64,000 nt of DNA from Allobosea robiniae (lineage in GTDB: Bacteria; Pseudomonadota; Alphaproteobacteria; Rhizobiales; Beijerinckiaceae), in the NCBI RefSeq assembly GCF_900102525.1, contig NZ_FNBZ01000005.1:186001-250000 (forward strand). Direction: 5' to 3'. The first letter of the stretch is position 1; every line of letters begins with the position of its first letter. The notes beneath the pieces were generated by a model, which made no database searches, had not been told where the DNA came from, and worked only from the letters and a program-made list of their open reading frames with translations. The translations under genes and the position numbers were made by a program. Below, piece after piece: positions 18,908-26,195 of this stretch.

Positions 18908-19018
18908 TCATTCGCCCTTCTTCTTCGCGTCGCCCTTGTTGCCGGGTGCCGTCTCGGCCTCGTTCTTCGGAGCCGCCGGCTCCTTCTTCTGCCGCGGGAT
19001 GAAGCGCGATCGGCCCAT
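18908..19018 (-). CDS. Small basic phage-type protein
   Basis: 36 residues, MGRSRFIPRQKKEPAAPKNE followed by a Lys/Gly-rich tail and stop. It ends one base before the virion-type gene at 18906, in the tightly packed style of phage structural operons. Upstream on the same strand a broken frame stops at 19023 four bases before this start, perhaps the end of another lost phage gene. The role is unknown. Confidence 0.4.
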   Translation of the reverse strand: MGRSRFIPRQKKEPAAPKNEAETAPGNKGDAKKKGE

Positions 19019-19127
19019 TCCGTCAGGCGTGCCTCGGAAATCTCCGGCGCGTCGAATTCATCGCCGGAACCGTCACCCATCTGTCAAACGGCACGACTAT
19101 TGCGTCGGCTCCGAAACGGAGACGACC

Positions 19128-19226
19128 ATGCTGCGCGACTGCCCGCCCGACGCCAAGGCCACCCTTGCCCTGATCGCCCTGTCGGCGATCTGCATCCTGG
19201 GCTGGCTTGCCGATCTCAGCCTTTGA
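19128..19226 (+). CDS. Hypothetical small single-pass membrane peptide
   Basis: 32 residues, MLRDCPPDAKATLALIALSA and so on, with one membrane helix and a short C-terminus LADLSL. A GGAG sits about eight bases before the ATG. The coding sequence is of backbone-like GC content, so it probably lies just outside the island remnant. No family is recognised. Confidence 0.4.
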   Translation: MLRDCPPDAKATLALIALSAICILGWLADLSL

Positions 19227-19312
19227 GTGCGCGCTTTCCCACCGAATTGCCCCTGTCGTCCAACACCCACAGCCACTAGACTGCCGCCTCATCGAATCGA
19301 ACGGTCGGGTCC

Positions 19313-19447
19313 ATGAAGCGCATTACCCTCCTTGCCGGCATCCTCGGATTGGCCGTGTTTCTGTCCGGCTGCGACAAGTGCGGCAATTTCGGCCCGCTGT
19401 TCGGATCGTCCGACACCAAGAGCTGCGGCGGCAAGTCGACGAGTTAG
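19313..19447 (+). CDS. Short lipoprotein
   Basis: 44 residues with a classical lipoprotein signal: MKRITLLAGILGLAVFLSGC, lipobox LSGC with the lipidated cysteine at position 20. The mature peptide has only 25 residues (CDKCGNFGPLFGSSD, then KSCGGKSTS), rich in Cys and Gly. It is probably anchored to a membrane facing the periplasm. It ends 14 bases before the MBL hydrolase gene. The function is unknown. Confidence 0.6.
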   Translation: MKRITLLAGILGLAVFLSGCDKCGNFGPLFGSSDTKSCGGKSTS

Positions 19448-19461
19448 GGCCAGCGGGACAG

Positions 19462-20376
19462 ATGGCTGACGAGATCGAGTTCGACAGAAGCGCGCCGACG
19501 GCGGCCGGCACGGTCGCCACCCTGTCGCCGCTGGTCCGCCGGATCATCGCCGGCAATGGCGGACCGATGACCTTCACGGGCACCTGCTCCTATATCGTCG
19601 GCCGCGGCACGGTGGCGATCATCGATCCCGGCCCCGACGATGCGGGCCATATCGAGCGCCTCCTGGCGGCGGTCCAAGGCGAGACGGTCAGTCATATCGT
19701 CGTCACCCATACCCATCGCGATCACTCGCCCGCGGTGCCCGCGCTGAAGGCGGCGACCGGCGCGACGGTGGTCGGCTGCGGGCCGCATCAGCCGTCGCGG
19801 GAGCTCGGACCGGGCGAAGGCCGCGTGCTCGATGCCGCCGCCGATACCGATTTCCTGCCGGACTGGGCGATGGCCGACGGCGACGCCGTCTCCGGGCCCG
19901 GCTGGAGCCTCGCCGCCGTCGAGACGCCCGGCCACACCGCCAACCATCTCGCCTTCACGCTCGCCGAAGAGGAGACGCTGTTCTCCGGCGACCATGTCAT
20001 GGCCTGGTCGACCACGGTGGTTGCCCCGCCCGACGGCTCGATGGCCGCCTACATGGCCTCGATCGAAAAACTGCGCGGGCTGGAGCACGCCCGCTACTGG
20101 CCGGGCCATGGCGGCCCGGTCACCGAGCCGCAGCGGTTTCTGCGCGGACTGGTCCAACACCGCCGCCAGCGCGAGGCCGCGATCCTGAACCGGCTCGGCG
20201 CCGGCGACGACACCATCGCCGCGATGGTGCCGGTGATCTATCAGGGCCTGGCTCCGGCCCTGCACGGCGCCGCGGCGCTTTCCGTGCTGGCCCAGATCGA
20301 GGATCTCGTGCTGCGCGGCGCCGTCCAGTCCAGCGACGCGATTCCAGCCCTCGCCAGCCGCTACAGGCTCGCCTGA
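19462..20376 (+). CDS. Metallo-beta-lactamase-fold hydrolase, LACTB2-like
   Basis: 304 residues. The zinc-binding motif THTHRDH occurs at about residues 77-83, with further ligands in VETPGHTANH (about 155) and FSGDHVM (about 176) and a final RYWPGHGGP histidine near 215. The C-terminal extension with a winged-helix-like segment (TIAAMVPVIYQGL...HGAAALSVLAQIEDL) is characteristic of the LACTB2/glyoxalase-II-like group, some of which cleave RNA. The ATG at 19462 gives the family N-terminus; longer frames run through the lipoprotein gene. The substrate is not predictable. Confidence 0.85.
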   Translation: MADEIEFDRSAPTAAGTVATLSPLVRRIIAGNGGPMTFTGTCSYIVGRGTVAIIDPGPDDAGHIERLLAAVQGETVSHIVVTHTHRDHSPAVPALKAATGATVVGCGPHQPSRELGPGEGRVLDAAADTDFLPDWAMADGDAVSGPGWSLAAVETPGHTANHLAFTLAEEETLFSGDHVMAWSTTVVAPPDGSMAAYMASIEKLRGLEHARYWPGHGGPVTEPQRFLRGLVQHRRQREAAILNRLGAGDDTIAAMVPVIYQGLAPALHGAAALSVLAQIEDLVLRGAVQSSDAIPALASRYRLA

Positions 20377-20431
20377 AGCCGCCTGGAGCATCGGCTTTTT
20401 TCGGAAACCGCGTTCCACTTTTCCGGCCGCT

Positions 20432-21208
20432 CTAGCGGCTCTCCATCAGCAATTCGATCTCGTCGGTGAAGGCCGCGACACGCGCCGCATTCGCGCCGAG
20501 ATCATGGCTGCCGAGGCGCGAGGCCGAGCGGATGTCGATCCGGCTGCCGTCGACACGCGGCCTGATGCGGATGGCGATGTCCTCGGAGAAATGCAGGATG
20601 CGGCCGCGGGCCACCGCCTCGACCCGCCCTGCGCCGCTGCGCCCGCCCGGCCGCGCGGTCTCCAGCACCTGCCAGCCCAGCCCCAACGCCGCTCGCCTGG
20701 CGAGATCGAAGGCGGCCTCCGCCGGCAGTTCGAGCAGGATCGGCACCGCCTTGGGATAGGCCTGACGCTGCAAGCGCCGCTGCAGCGCCGGCACGTCGGG
20801 CGGGACCCGGCCGGAACGCGCCGTCAACGCGGCCTGCGAACGGCTGAAGGCGGGGGGATCGTCGATATCGGTCGAGACATCGGCAAGAGCCGGCCTGGTC
20901 ACGAGCCTGAGCACGATAAAGCCTGCCGGTGCGAGCAGGAGGAGCGAGAGCAGCAGCGCACCGGCAGCCATACCGGCGCCGCGATGGCCGGAATGCCAGA
21001 TGCGGATGAAGGCGAGGATGGCAAGACCGAGCGCCGCGAGCACGAGAACATAGGCGCCGGCGACCGGGGCGAGCCCCTCGATGCTCGGCTCCCGCAAACG
21101 GACCAGCAGCAGCGACAAAAGCAGCACCGCGAACGCAAACCAGGCCAGTCGCCTGCTCCAGACAGCGGCGCGCGAAACCGGTTCCTCGAAGACGAGACGG
21201 CGGTGCAT
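20432..21208 (-). CDS. DUF1499 domain membrane protein
   Basis: 258 residues. Three membrane helices lie in the first about 110 residues (LAWFAFAVLLLSLLLV; VLVLAALGLAILAFI; LLLSLLLLAPAGFIVLRLV). A DUF1499 domain follows (about 120-255), recognisable by VSTDIDDPPAF and the terminal AARVAAFTDEIELL. The function of the family is unknown; it is common in alphaproteobacteria. It converges with the MBL gene and is divergent from the chemoreceptor. Confidence 0.8.
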   Translation of the reverse strand: MHRRLVFEEPVSRAAVWSRRLAWFAFAVLLLSLLLVRLREPSIEGLAPVAGAYVLVLAALGLAILAFIRIWHSGHRGAGMAAGALLLSLLLLAPAGFIVLRLVTRPALADVSTDIDDPPAFSRSQAALTARSGRVPPDVPALQRRLQRQAYPKAVPILLELPAEAAFDLARRAALGLGWQVLETARPGGRSGAGRVEAVARGRILHFSEDIAIRIRPRVDGSRIDIRSASRLGSHDLGANAARVAAFTDEIELLMESR

Positions 21209-21345
21209 GGCCCTTTCGTGCCCGTGGCGAACCCGGAACGCAAGCCGGCGAGCGCGTGAAGCGCAATCTTAATCAAATCGGCAATAAGTGGGCAGGAAGA
21301 GGTTTCGCTGCTGCCTCTCGGCCTCCGCCACCGCCTTACCGCCGC

Positions 21346-23868
21346 ATGTCTCGCTCGAGTCCCGCCGTGAAATTCTTCCCCTCTTCGATCCAGAACTATC
21401 TCGTCGCCACCATGGCGTGCCTGTGCGTCCCGGGCATCGGTGCGCTGGCCTACATGGCGCAACAATCCATCGTCGACGTGCGCAGCAACATGCGGCTGGC
21501 CGAGCTGGTCGATGCCGACAAGGCCCTGCTGCTCACCGGCAACGCGATCCGCACCGCGCGCGGACAGGCCCAGACCAGCATCCAGGTCGCCGACGATCCC
21601 GCCCCGGTGCTGAAGCAGATCGAGGAGAGCAATCGCAGCCGCATTGCCGAAGCAATCACGCAGCTCGACGAAACCGACCTGCCGAGCCGCAAGGAGCTGA
21701 TCGCCGGCATCCAGCAGCAGCAGAAGCTCACCGACGCCAGGATGGCCGATCTCTATGCCGAGGCGGCGAAGCCGAAGGCGCAGCGCAGCCTCGCCGCCAC
21801 CATGCCCTGGTATAACGGCGTCGGCTCGATCGAAGGCGCGATCGTCAAGGCTTCCGACGAGACCTCCAATGCCGCCCGCCTCGCCGACCCGATCCTGGCA
21901 GACCTGCAGAGCTTCAAGTCGGCCGGCTGGGATGTCCGCTCGAACTACGGCACGCAATGCTCGGTGCTGCGCCCGGCCTTCGGCTCGGGCAAGGCGCTCG
22001 AGACGGCGCAGATCCGCAAGCTCGGCGAATTGCGCGGCATCTCCAACGCCGCCGGCGAGACGCTGAAGCAACTCGCCTCGCGGCCTGGCGTCGGCAGCGA
22101 GCTCGTCCGGAAGATCGGCGTCATGTCGGCCGAGGTCGAAGCCTCGAACCGCAGGATGGACGACCTGATCGGCAAGCTCGGGCAGGGTTCCGGCCCCGTC
22201 ATCGCGGCGGAGGAATGGACGAAGCAGTGCAACGCGCCGTTCACCGCGATCGTCTCCGCCGTCACCCAGTCGCTCGACGACATGGTCACGCGGACGGAGA
22301 AGGAGCTCAACGCTGCCTGGACGAGGCTCGCCATCGTCGGCTCGTTGCTGGCCGTGCTGCTCGCGATCTGCGTCCTGAGCTGGCGCGGTGTGCAGCGCCG
22401 GGTGGCGCGGCCGCTGGTCTCGCTGAAATCTGCGCTGGACGAGATGCAGACGGGCAATTTCGCCCAGGCCATCCCGGCTGCCCCCTCGCCGGACGAAATC
22501 GGTTCGCTGAGCGGCGCCCTCGAAATCTACCGTGAGAACGCGCTTGCCCTCGAGCAGAACCGGCGCGACCGCGAACTCGCGATGCTCGCCGATGCCGAGC
22601 AGGCTGCCCATGTCCAGAAGCTGCTCGGCGAAGTCGCCAACATCGTTGCCGATGCCCGTGACGGCAATTTCTCCGGCAAGGCGCAGGTCGGGGGCATGGA
22701 AGGCCCGCTCAAGGAACTCGTCGAGGGCATCAACGAGATCAACGCGGTTGTTGACGGGGCGACGACGGAGTTCGCCGGGGCGCTGTCTGCGATCGCGGGC
22801 GGGGACCTGACCAACCGGGTCGAGACGGCCTATCGCGGCCGCTTCGCCGACCTGAAGGGCGCGATCAACGAGACGGTCGACCGCCTCTCGGACACGGTCG
22901 CGACGATCCAGACGACCTCGGCCGATGTCGGGCTCGCCGCGCGCGAGATCAACATGGGCGCCGACGATCTGTCGAAGCGCACCGAGGAGCAGGCCTCCTC
23001 GCTGGAAGAGACCGCCGCCACGACCGAGGAGCTCGCGGCCTCGGTCAAGGCCTCGGCCCAGGCCTCGAAGGATGCAGCCCGGATCGCCGACGAGGCGATG
23101 CAGGCAGCCGAGAGCGGCGGCACTATTGCCGGACAGGCAGTCGACGCCATGGCCAGGATCGAGAGCGCCTCGCAGAAGATCTCCGACATCATCCGGGTGA
23201 TCGACGACATCGCCTTCCAGACCAACCTGCTGGCGCTCAACGCCGCGGTCGAGGCAGCGCGTGCCGGCGATGCCGGCAAGGGCTTCGCCGTCGTCGCCTC
23301 GGAGGTGCGGACCCTGGCGCAGCGTTCGAGCGAGGCGGCCAAGGACATCTCCGGCCTGATCTCCTCGTCCAATGTCGAGGTCGGCGAGGGCGTCAAGCTG
23401 GTGCGGCAGGCCGGCGACCAGCTCAGCCGCATCCTGGCGGCCTCGCAGAAGGTGGCGGCGACGATCGCCGACATCTCGGCGGCGTCGGGCGAGCAGGCCA
23501 ACGGCATCGACGAGATGAGCCAGGCGGTGGCGCATCTCGACGAGATGACCCAGCAGAACGCGGCTCTCTCCGAACAGAGCGCGGCCTCGGCCAACGCGCT
23601 ATCGGGCCGGATCGAGCAGCTCAATGGACTGGTCGCGACCTTCCGCACCGGGCGCGAGCCCACCAGCCAGACGGCTTACGCGCAACCGGCCACGCCGGCC
23701 CGCGCGAAGGCGCCGATGCGGGCCGCCAGGCCGGCTCCCGCCGCCTCCGGCGAGCCGGAACGGCTGCGGCAGCTGGCGGAGGCCGCCTTCGTCCAGTCAC
23801 GTGCCCCCGCCCCCCGCAAGGTCGCCAATGGCGGCCGGGCCAACGATTCCGGATGGGAGGAGTTCTGA
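21346..23868 (+). CDS. Methyl-accepting chemotaxis protein
   Basis: Chemoreceptor of about 840 residues. The first membrane helix (YLVATMACLCVPGIGALAYM) lies near residues 18-37, then a periplasmic helical sensor of about 290 residues, and a second helix (LAIVGSLLAVLLAICVLSW) near 328-346. HAMP segments follow at about 347-400 and 475-515. The signalling hairpin carries the conserved tip IIRVIDDIAFQTNLLALNAA near residue 615. The C-terminus ends GWEEF, resembling the CheR/CheB tethering pentapeptide. The start is uncertain: ATG 21346 or GTG 21367 are plausible. The ligand is unknown, and no other chemotaxis genes are nearby. Confidence 0.9.
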   Translation: MSRSSPAVKFFPSSIQNYLVATMACLCVPGIGALAYMAQQSIVDVRSNMRLAELVDADKALLLTGNAIRTARGQAQTSIQVADDPAPVLKQIEESNRSRIAEAITQLDETDLPSRKELIAGIQQQQKLTDARMADLYAEAAKPKAQRSLAATMPWYNGVGSIEGAIVKASDETSNAARLADPILADLQSFKSAGWDVRSNYGTQCSVLRPAFGSGKALETAQIRKLGELRGISNAAGETLKQLASRPGVGSELVRKIGVMSAEVEASNRRMDDLIGKLGQGSGPVIAAEEWTKQCNAPFTAIVSAVTQSLDDMVTRTEKELNAAWTRLAIVGSLLAVLLAICVLSWRGVQRRVARPLVSLKSALDEMQTGNFAQAIPAAPSPDEIGSLSGALEIYRENALALEQNRRDRELAMLADAEQAAHVQKLLGEVANIVADARDGNFSGKAQVGGMEGPLKELVEGINEINAVVDGATTEFAGALSAIAGGDLTNRVETAYRGRFADLKGAINETVDRLSDTVATIQTTSADVGLAAREINMGADDLSKRTEEQASSLEETAATTEELAASVKASAQASKDAARIADEAMQAAESGGTIAGQAVDAMARIESASQKISDIIRVIDDIAFQTNLLALNAAVEAARAGDAGKGFAVVASEVRTLAQRSSEAAKDISGLISSSNVEVGEGVKLVRQAGDQLSRILAASQKVAATIADISAASGEQANGIDEMSQAVAHLDEMTQQNAALSEQSAASANALSGRIEQLNGLVATFRTGREPTSQTAYAQPATPARAKAPMRAARPAPAASGEPERLRQLAEAAFVQSRAPAPRKVANGGRANDSGWEEF

Positions 23869-23905
23869 GGCCACCAAGCCTTCGAACATCCTCGAACACG
23901 ACACG

Positions 23906-23930
23906 AACGGCGCCCTCAACGGGCGCCGTT
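23906..23930. terminator. Perfect 10-bp inverted repeat between convergent genes
   Basis: AACGGCGCCC and GGGCGCCGTT flank a five-base loop between the chemoreceptor stop and the acyl-CoA ligase stop. It could end transcription from both sides. The T-tract is weak (GGCGTTTC on the plus strand). Confidence 0.5.
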
Positions 23931-23961
23931 GGCGTTTCAGGAATGCGGCGCTGGCCGCACG

Positions 23962-25590
23962 TCACCCCGGCAGCCGGTAATCCCTGAACATCTCGCGCAG
24001 CGCCGTCTTCTGGATCTTGCCGGTCGCCGTGTGGGGGATCGCCTCGACCAGCACGACATCGTCCGGCAGCCACCATTTCGCGATCTTGCCGGTCATGAAG
24101 GCGAGCATCTCGTCCTTGCCTGGCGTGCGGCCGGGCTTCGGTACGATCACCAGCAGCGGCCGCTCGTCCCATTTCGGATGGGCGACGCCGATCACCGCCG
24201 CTTCCACCACATCGGGATGAGCGATGGCGAGGTTTTCGAGGTCGATCGAGGAGATCCATTCGCCGCCGGACTTGATCACGTCCTTCGAGCGGTCGGTGAT
24301 CTGCATGTAGCCGGCAGGGTCGATCGTGCCGACATCGCCGGTGTCGAAGAAGCCCTCTTCGTCGAGGGTCGGTTCGTCCTCGCGCCGATAATAGGCTTTC
24401 GCCACGGCGGGCCCGCGCATCTTGAGCCGGCCGAACGTCTTGCCGTCCCAGGGGAGATCCCGCCCCGCATCGTCGGTCAGGCGGAATTCCACCGTGAAGC
24501 CGGGATGCCCCTGCTTGACCTTGAGATCGTAGAGCGCATCGCCCTCCAGATGCTCGTAGACGGGTTTCACCGAGCAGAAGGAACCGAGCGGGCTCATCTC
24601 GGTCATGCCCCAGGCATGGGCGACGGTGACGCCGTATTTCCGCTCGAAGGTCTCGGTCATCGCGCGCGGGCAGGCCGAGCCGCCGATGACGACGCGCTTC
24701 AGCGTCGAGAGCTTGCCCTCCGTCGCCTCCAGATGCTGCAGCAGGCCGAGCCAGACGGTCGGCACCGCCGCCGTCATGGTCACGCCCTCGCCCTCCAGCA
24801 GGGCATGGAGCGAAGGGCCGTCGAGCTTCGCGCCGGGCATCACCAGCTTGGCGCCGGTCATCGGCGCGGAATAGGCCAGAGACCAGCTGTTGGCGTGGAA
24901 CAGCGGCACGACAGGCATCACCGAATCACGCGACGACAGGTTGAGATAATCCGGCGTCGCCCAGGTCATCGCATGCAGCACGTTCGAGCGATGCGAATAG
25001 AGCACGCCCTTCGGCCCGCCGGTCGTGCCCGAGGTGTAGCACAACCCCGACGCCATGTTCTCGTCGAAGCGGCCCCAGGCGAAATCGTCGTCGACCTCGG
25101 CCAGCCAATCCTCATAGGCGACAGCGCCCCTCAGGCTGGTCTGCGGCATATGCGCGGCATCGGTCAGCACGACATAGCGCTCGATCGTCGGCAGCTTGTC
25201 CTGGATCGCCTCGACCATCGGCACGAAGGTCAGGTCGAGGAAGAGCAGACGGTCCTCGGCGTGGTTGACGATCCAGGCGATCTGCTCCGGGAACAGCCGC
25301 GGATTGACCGTGTGCGTGATCGCGCCGATGCCGCTGATGCCATACCAGAGCTCGAGATGGCGGTCGCTGTTCCAGGCCAGCGTCGCGACGCGGTCGCCCA
25401 GCGTGATGCCCTGTCGCTGCAGGCGCTTCGCCACGCTCAACGCGCGGCTGCGGATCTCGGCATAGCTGCGCCGCCTCAAGGAGCCATCCTCGACGGCGCG
25501 GCTGATCACCTCGCGGGTGCCGTGCTGGATGGCGGCGTGGTCGATGATGCGGTGGAGCAGAAGGGGCCAGTCCTGCATCAGGCCGAGCAT
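23962..25590 (-). CDS. Acyl-CoA synthetase (AMP-forming; medium/long-chain fatty acid or DmdB-like ligase)
   Basis: ANL-superfamily ligase of 542 residues that activates a carboxylic acid to its CoA ester. It has the P-loop YTSGTTGGPKGV near residue 180, the A5-type HAWGMTEMSPLG near 325, the hinge FFDTGDVGTID near 413 and the swivel DRSKDVIKSGGEW near 435. The catalytic Lys is in TATGKIQKTAL near 525. The substrate range is fatty or methylmercaptopropionate-like acids; it cannot be fixed by reading. GGAGG lies eight bases before the ATG and sits within a long inverted repeat. It is divergent from a MarR gene, a frequent regulator of such ligases. Confidence 0.88.
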   Translation of the reverse strand: MLGLMQDWPLLLHRIIDHAAIQHGTREVISRAVEDGSLRRRSYAEIRSRALSVAKRLQRQGITLGDRVATLAWNSDRHLELWYGISGIGAITHTVNPRLFPEQIAWIVNHAEDRLLFLDLTFVPMVEAIQDKLPTIERYVVLTDAAHMPQTSLRGAVAYEDWLAEVDDDFAWGRFDENMASGLCYTSGTTGGPKGVLYSHRSNVLHAMTWATPDYLNLSSRDSVMPVVPLFHANSWSLAYSAPMTGAKLVMPGAKLDGPSLHALLEGEGVTMTAAVPTVWLGLLQHLEATEGKLSTLKRVVIGGSACPRAMTETFERKYGVTVAHAWGMTEMSPLGSFCSVKPVYEHLEGDALYDLKVKQGHPGFTVEFRLTDDAGRDLPWDGKTFGRLKMRGPAVAKAYYRREDEPTLDEEGFFDTGDVGTIDPAGYMQITDRSKDVIKSGGEWISSIDLENLAIAHPDVVEAAVIGVAHPKWDERPLLVIVPKPGRTPGKDEMLAFMTGKIAKWWLPDDVVLVEAIPHTATGKIQKTALREMFRDYRLPG

Positions 25591-25591
25591 G

Positions 25592-25629
25592 CGCTTATCC
25601 TCCCAAATCCGTTTGCCCGGAGGATAGCG
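25592..25629. promoter_or_regulatory. Inverted repeat covering the ligase ribosome-binding site; possible MarR operator or RNA switch
   Basis: CGCTTATCCTCC (25592-25603) pairs with GGAGGATAGCG (25619-25629) with one bulged base and a 15-base loop. In the ligase mRNA the GGAGG Shine-Dalgarno lies within the stem. The position between divergent ligase and MarR genes also suits a DNA operator. Confidence 0.5.
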
Positions 25630-25724
25630 GCGCGCTCCCGCGAAAGGGAAGTCATCCCATCGGAGGCTCGCCTGCGCCCGCCAGATGGTTTAGGCCTGAT
25701 CCTTCAAGAGCGGGGGGAAACGCC

Positions 25725-26189
25725 ATGACCGCACCGAAGATCGTGCAGCAGGCCGCGACGGAACCGGACCGGGTCTGGTTCCGCTTCATGCGGCTGCATC
25801 AGCGCATGCTCATGCAGATGACGGCCCGTATTCGCGCGCTCGGCCTCTCGATCCCGCAATTCGACCTTCTCTCGACCCTGACCGAGCAGGAGGGCATCAG
25901 CCAGAGCGAACTGGCCGAGCGGCTCTACGTCACCAAGGGCAATGTCTCCGGGCTGGTCGACAGGCTGGTGCAGGCCGGGCTGGTCGAGCGGCGCGCCATC
26001 GCCGGCGACCGGCGCTCCTATGCCATGCACCTGACGCCGGAAGGCCGCCGGCTCGCCGAAGCCGGCATCGCCGCCCAGCGCGATTTCGTCGCGAACACGC
26101 TCGGCAAGCTGGAAACGGACGATCTCGTCGAGCTCGACCGGCTGGTGCTGCTCTGGCGCGATTTCGCCCGCGCCGTCGACGCCGAGTGA
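25725..26189 (+). CDS. MarR family transcriptional regulator
   Basis: 154 residues. The winged helix-turn-helix lies at about 35-105: LSIPQFDLLSTLTEQEGISQ, then ELAERLYVTKGNVSGLVDRL and the wing ERRAIAGDRRSYAMHLTPEG. N- and C-terminal helices form the dimer interface. It is divergent from the acyl-CoA ligase, which it probably represses with an acyl or aromatic ligand as inducer, and it lies seven bases before the amidase gene, likely co-transcribed. The ligand is unknown. Confidence 0.88.
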   Translation: MTAPKIVQQAATEPDRVWFRFMRLHQRMLMQMTARIRALGLSIPQFDLLSTLTEQEGISQSELAERLYVTKGNVSGLVDRLVQAGLVERRAIAGDRRSYAMHLTPEGRRLAEAGIAAQRDFVANTLGKLETDDLVELDRLVLLWRDFARAVDAE

Positions 26190-26195
26190 GCGGCC

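Larger units (their letters stand above)
14360..19100. mobile_element. Decayed integrative element or prophage remnant abutting tRNA-Pro
   Basis: From tRNA-Pro to about 19.1 kb the sequence changes character. It has lower GC with many A/T-rich codons (for example around 16,500-16,800), many very short ORFs on both strands, a truncated excisionase-like HTH gene and minus-strand virion-type genes with internal stops. No integrase, portal, terminase or second copy of the tRNA-Pro 3' end is visible, so both integration functions and the right attachment site appear lost. The right border is placed before the small gene at 19128 and is approximate. Confidence 0.6.

Noticed and set aside
18667-19080. 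137-residue minus-strand frame beginning MGDGSGDEFDAPEI
   Set aside because: After about 28 residues it becomes Arg-rich and out of frame with the convincing small gene at 18908-19018. The true reading is two separate short genes, although the first residues may be a relic.
20899-23535. Very long minus-strand open frame (about 880 codons) opposite the chemoreceptor
   Set aside because: It is antisense to a gene with clear domains; its protein is rich in Arg, Gly, His and Asp with no motif, as expected from GC-rich codon mirroring.
24000-25700. Long plus-strand frame opposite the acyl-CoA ligase
   Set aside because: It is a mirror of a well-supported ligase gene; there is no ribosome-binding site or family pattern.
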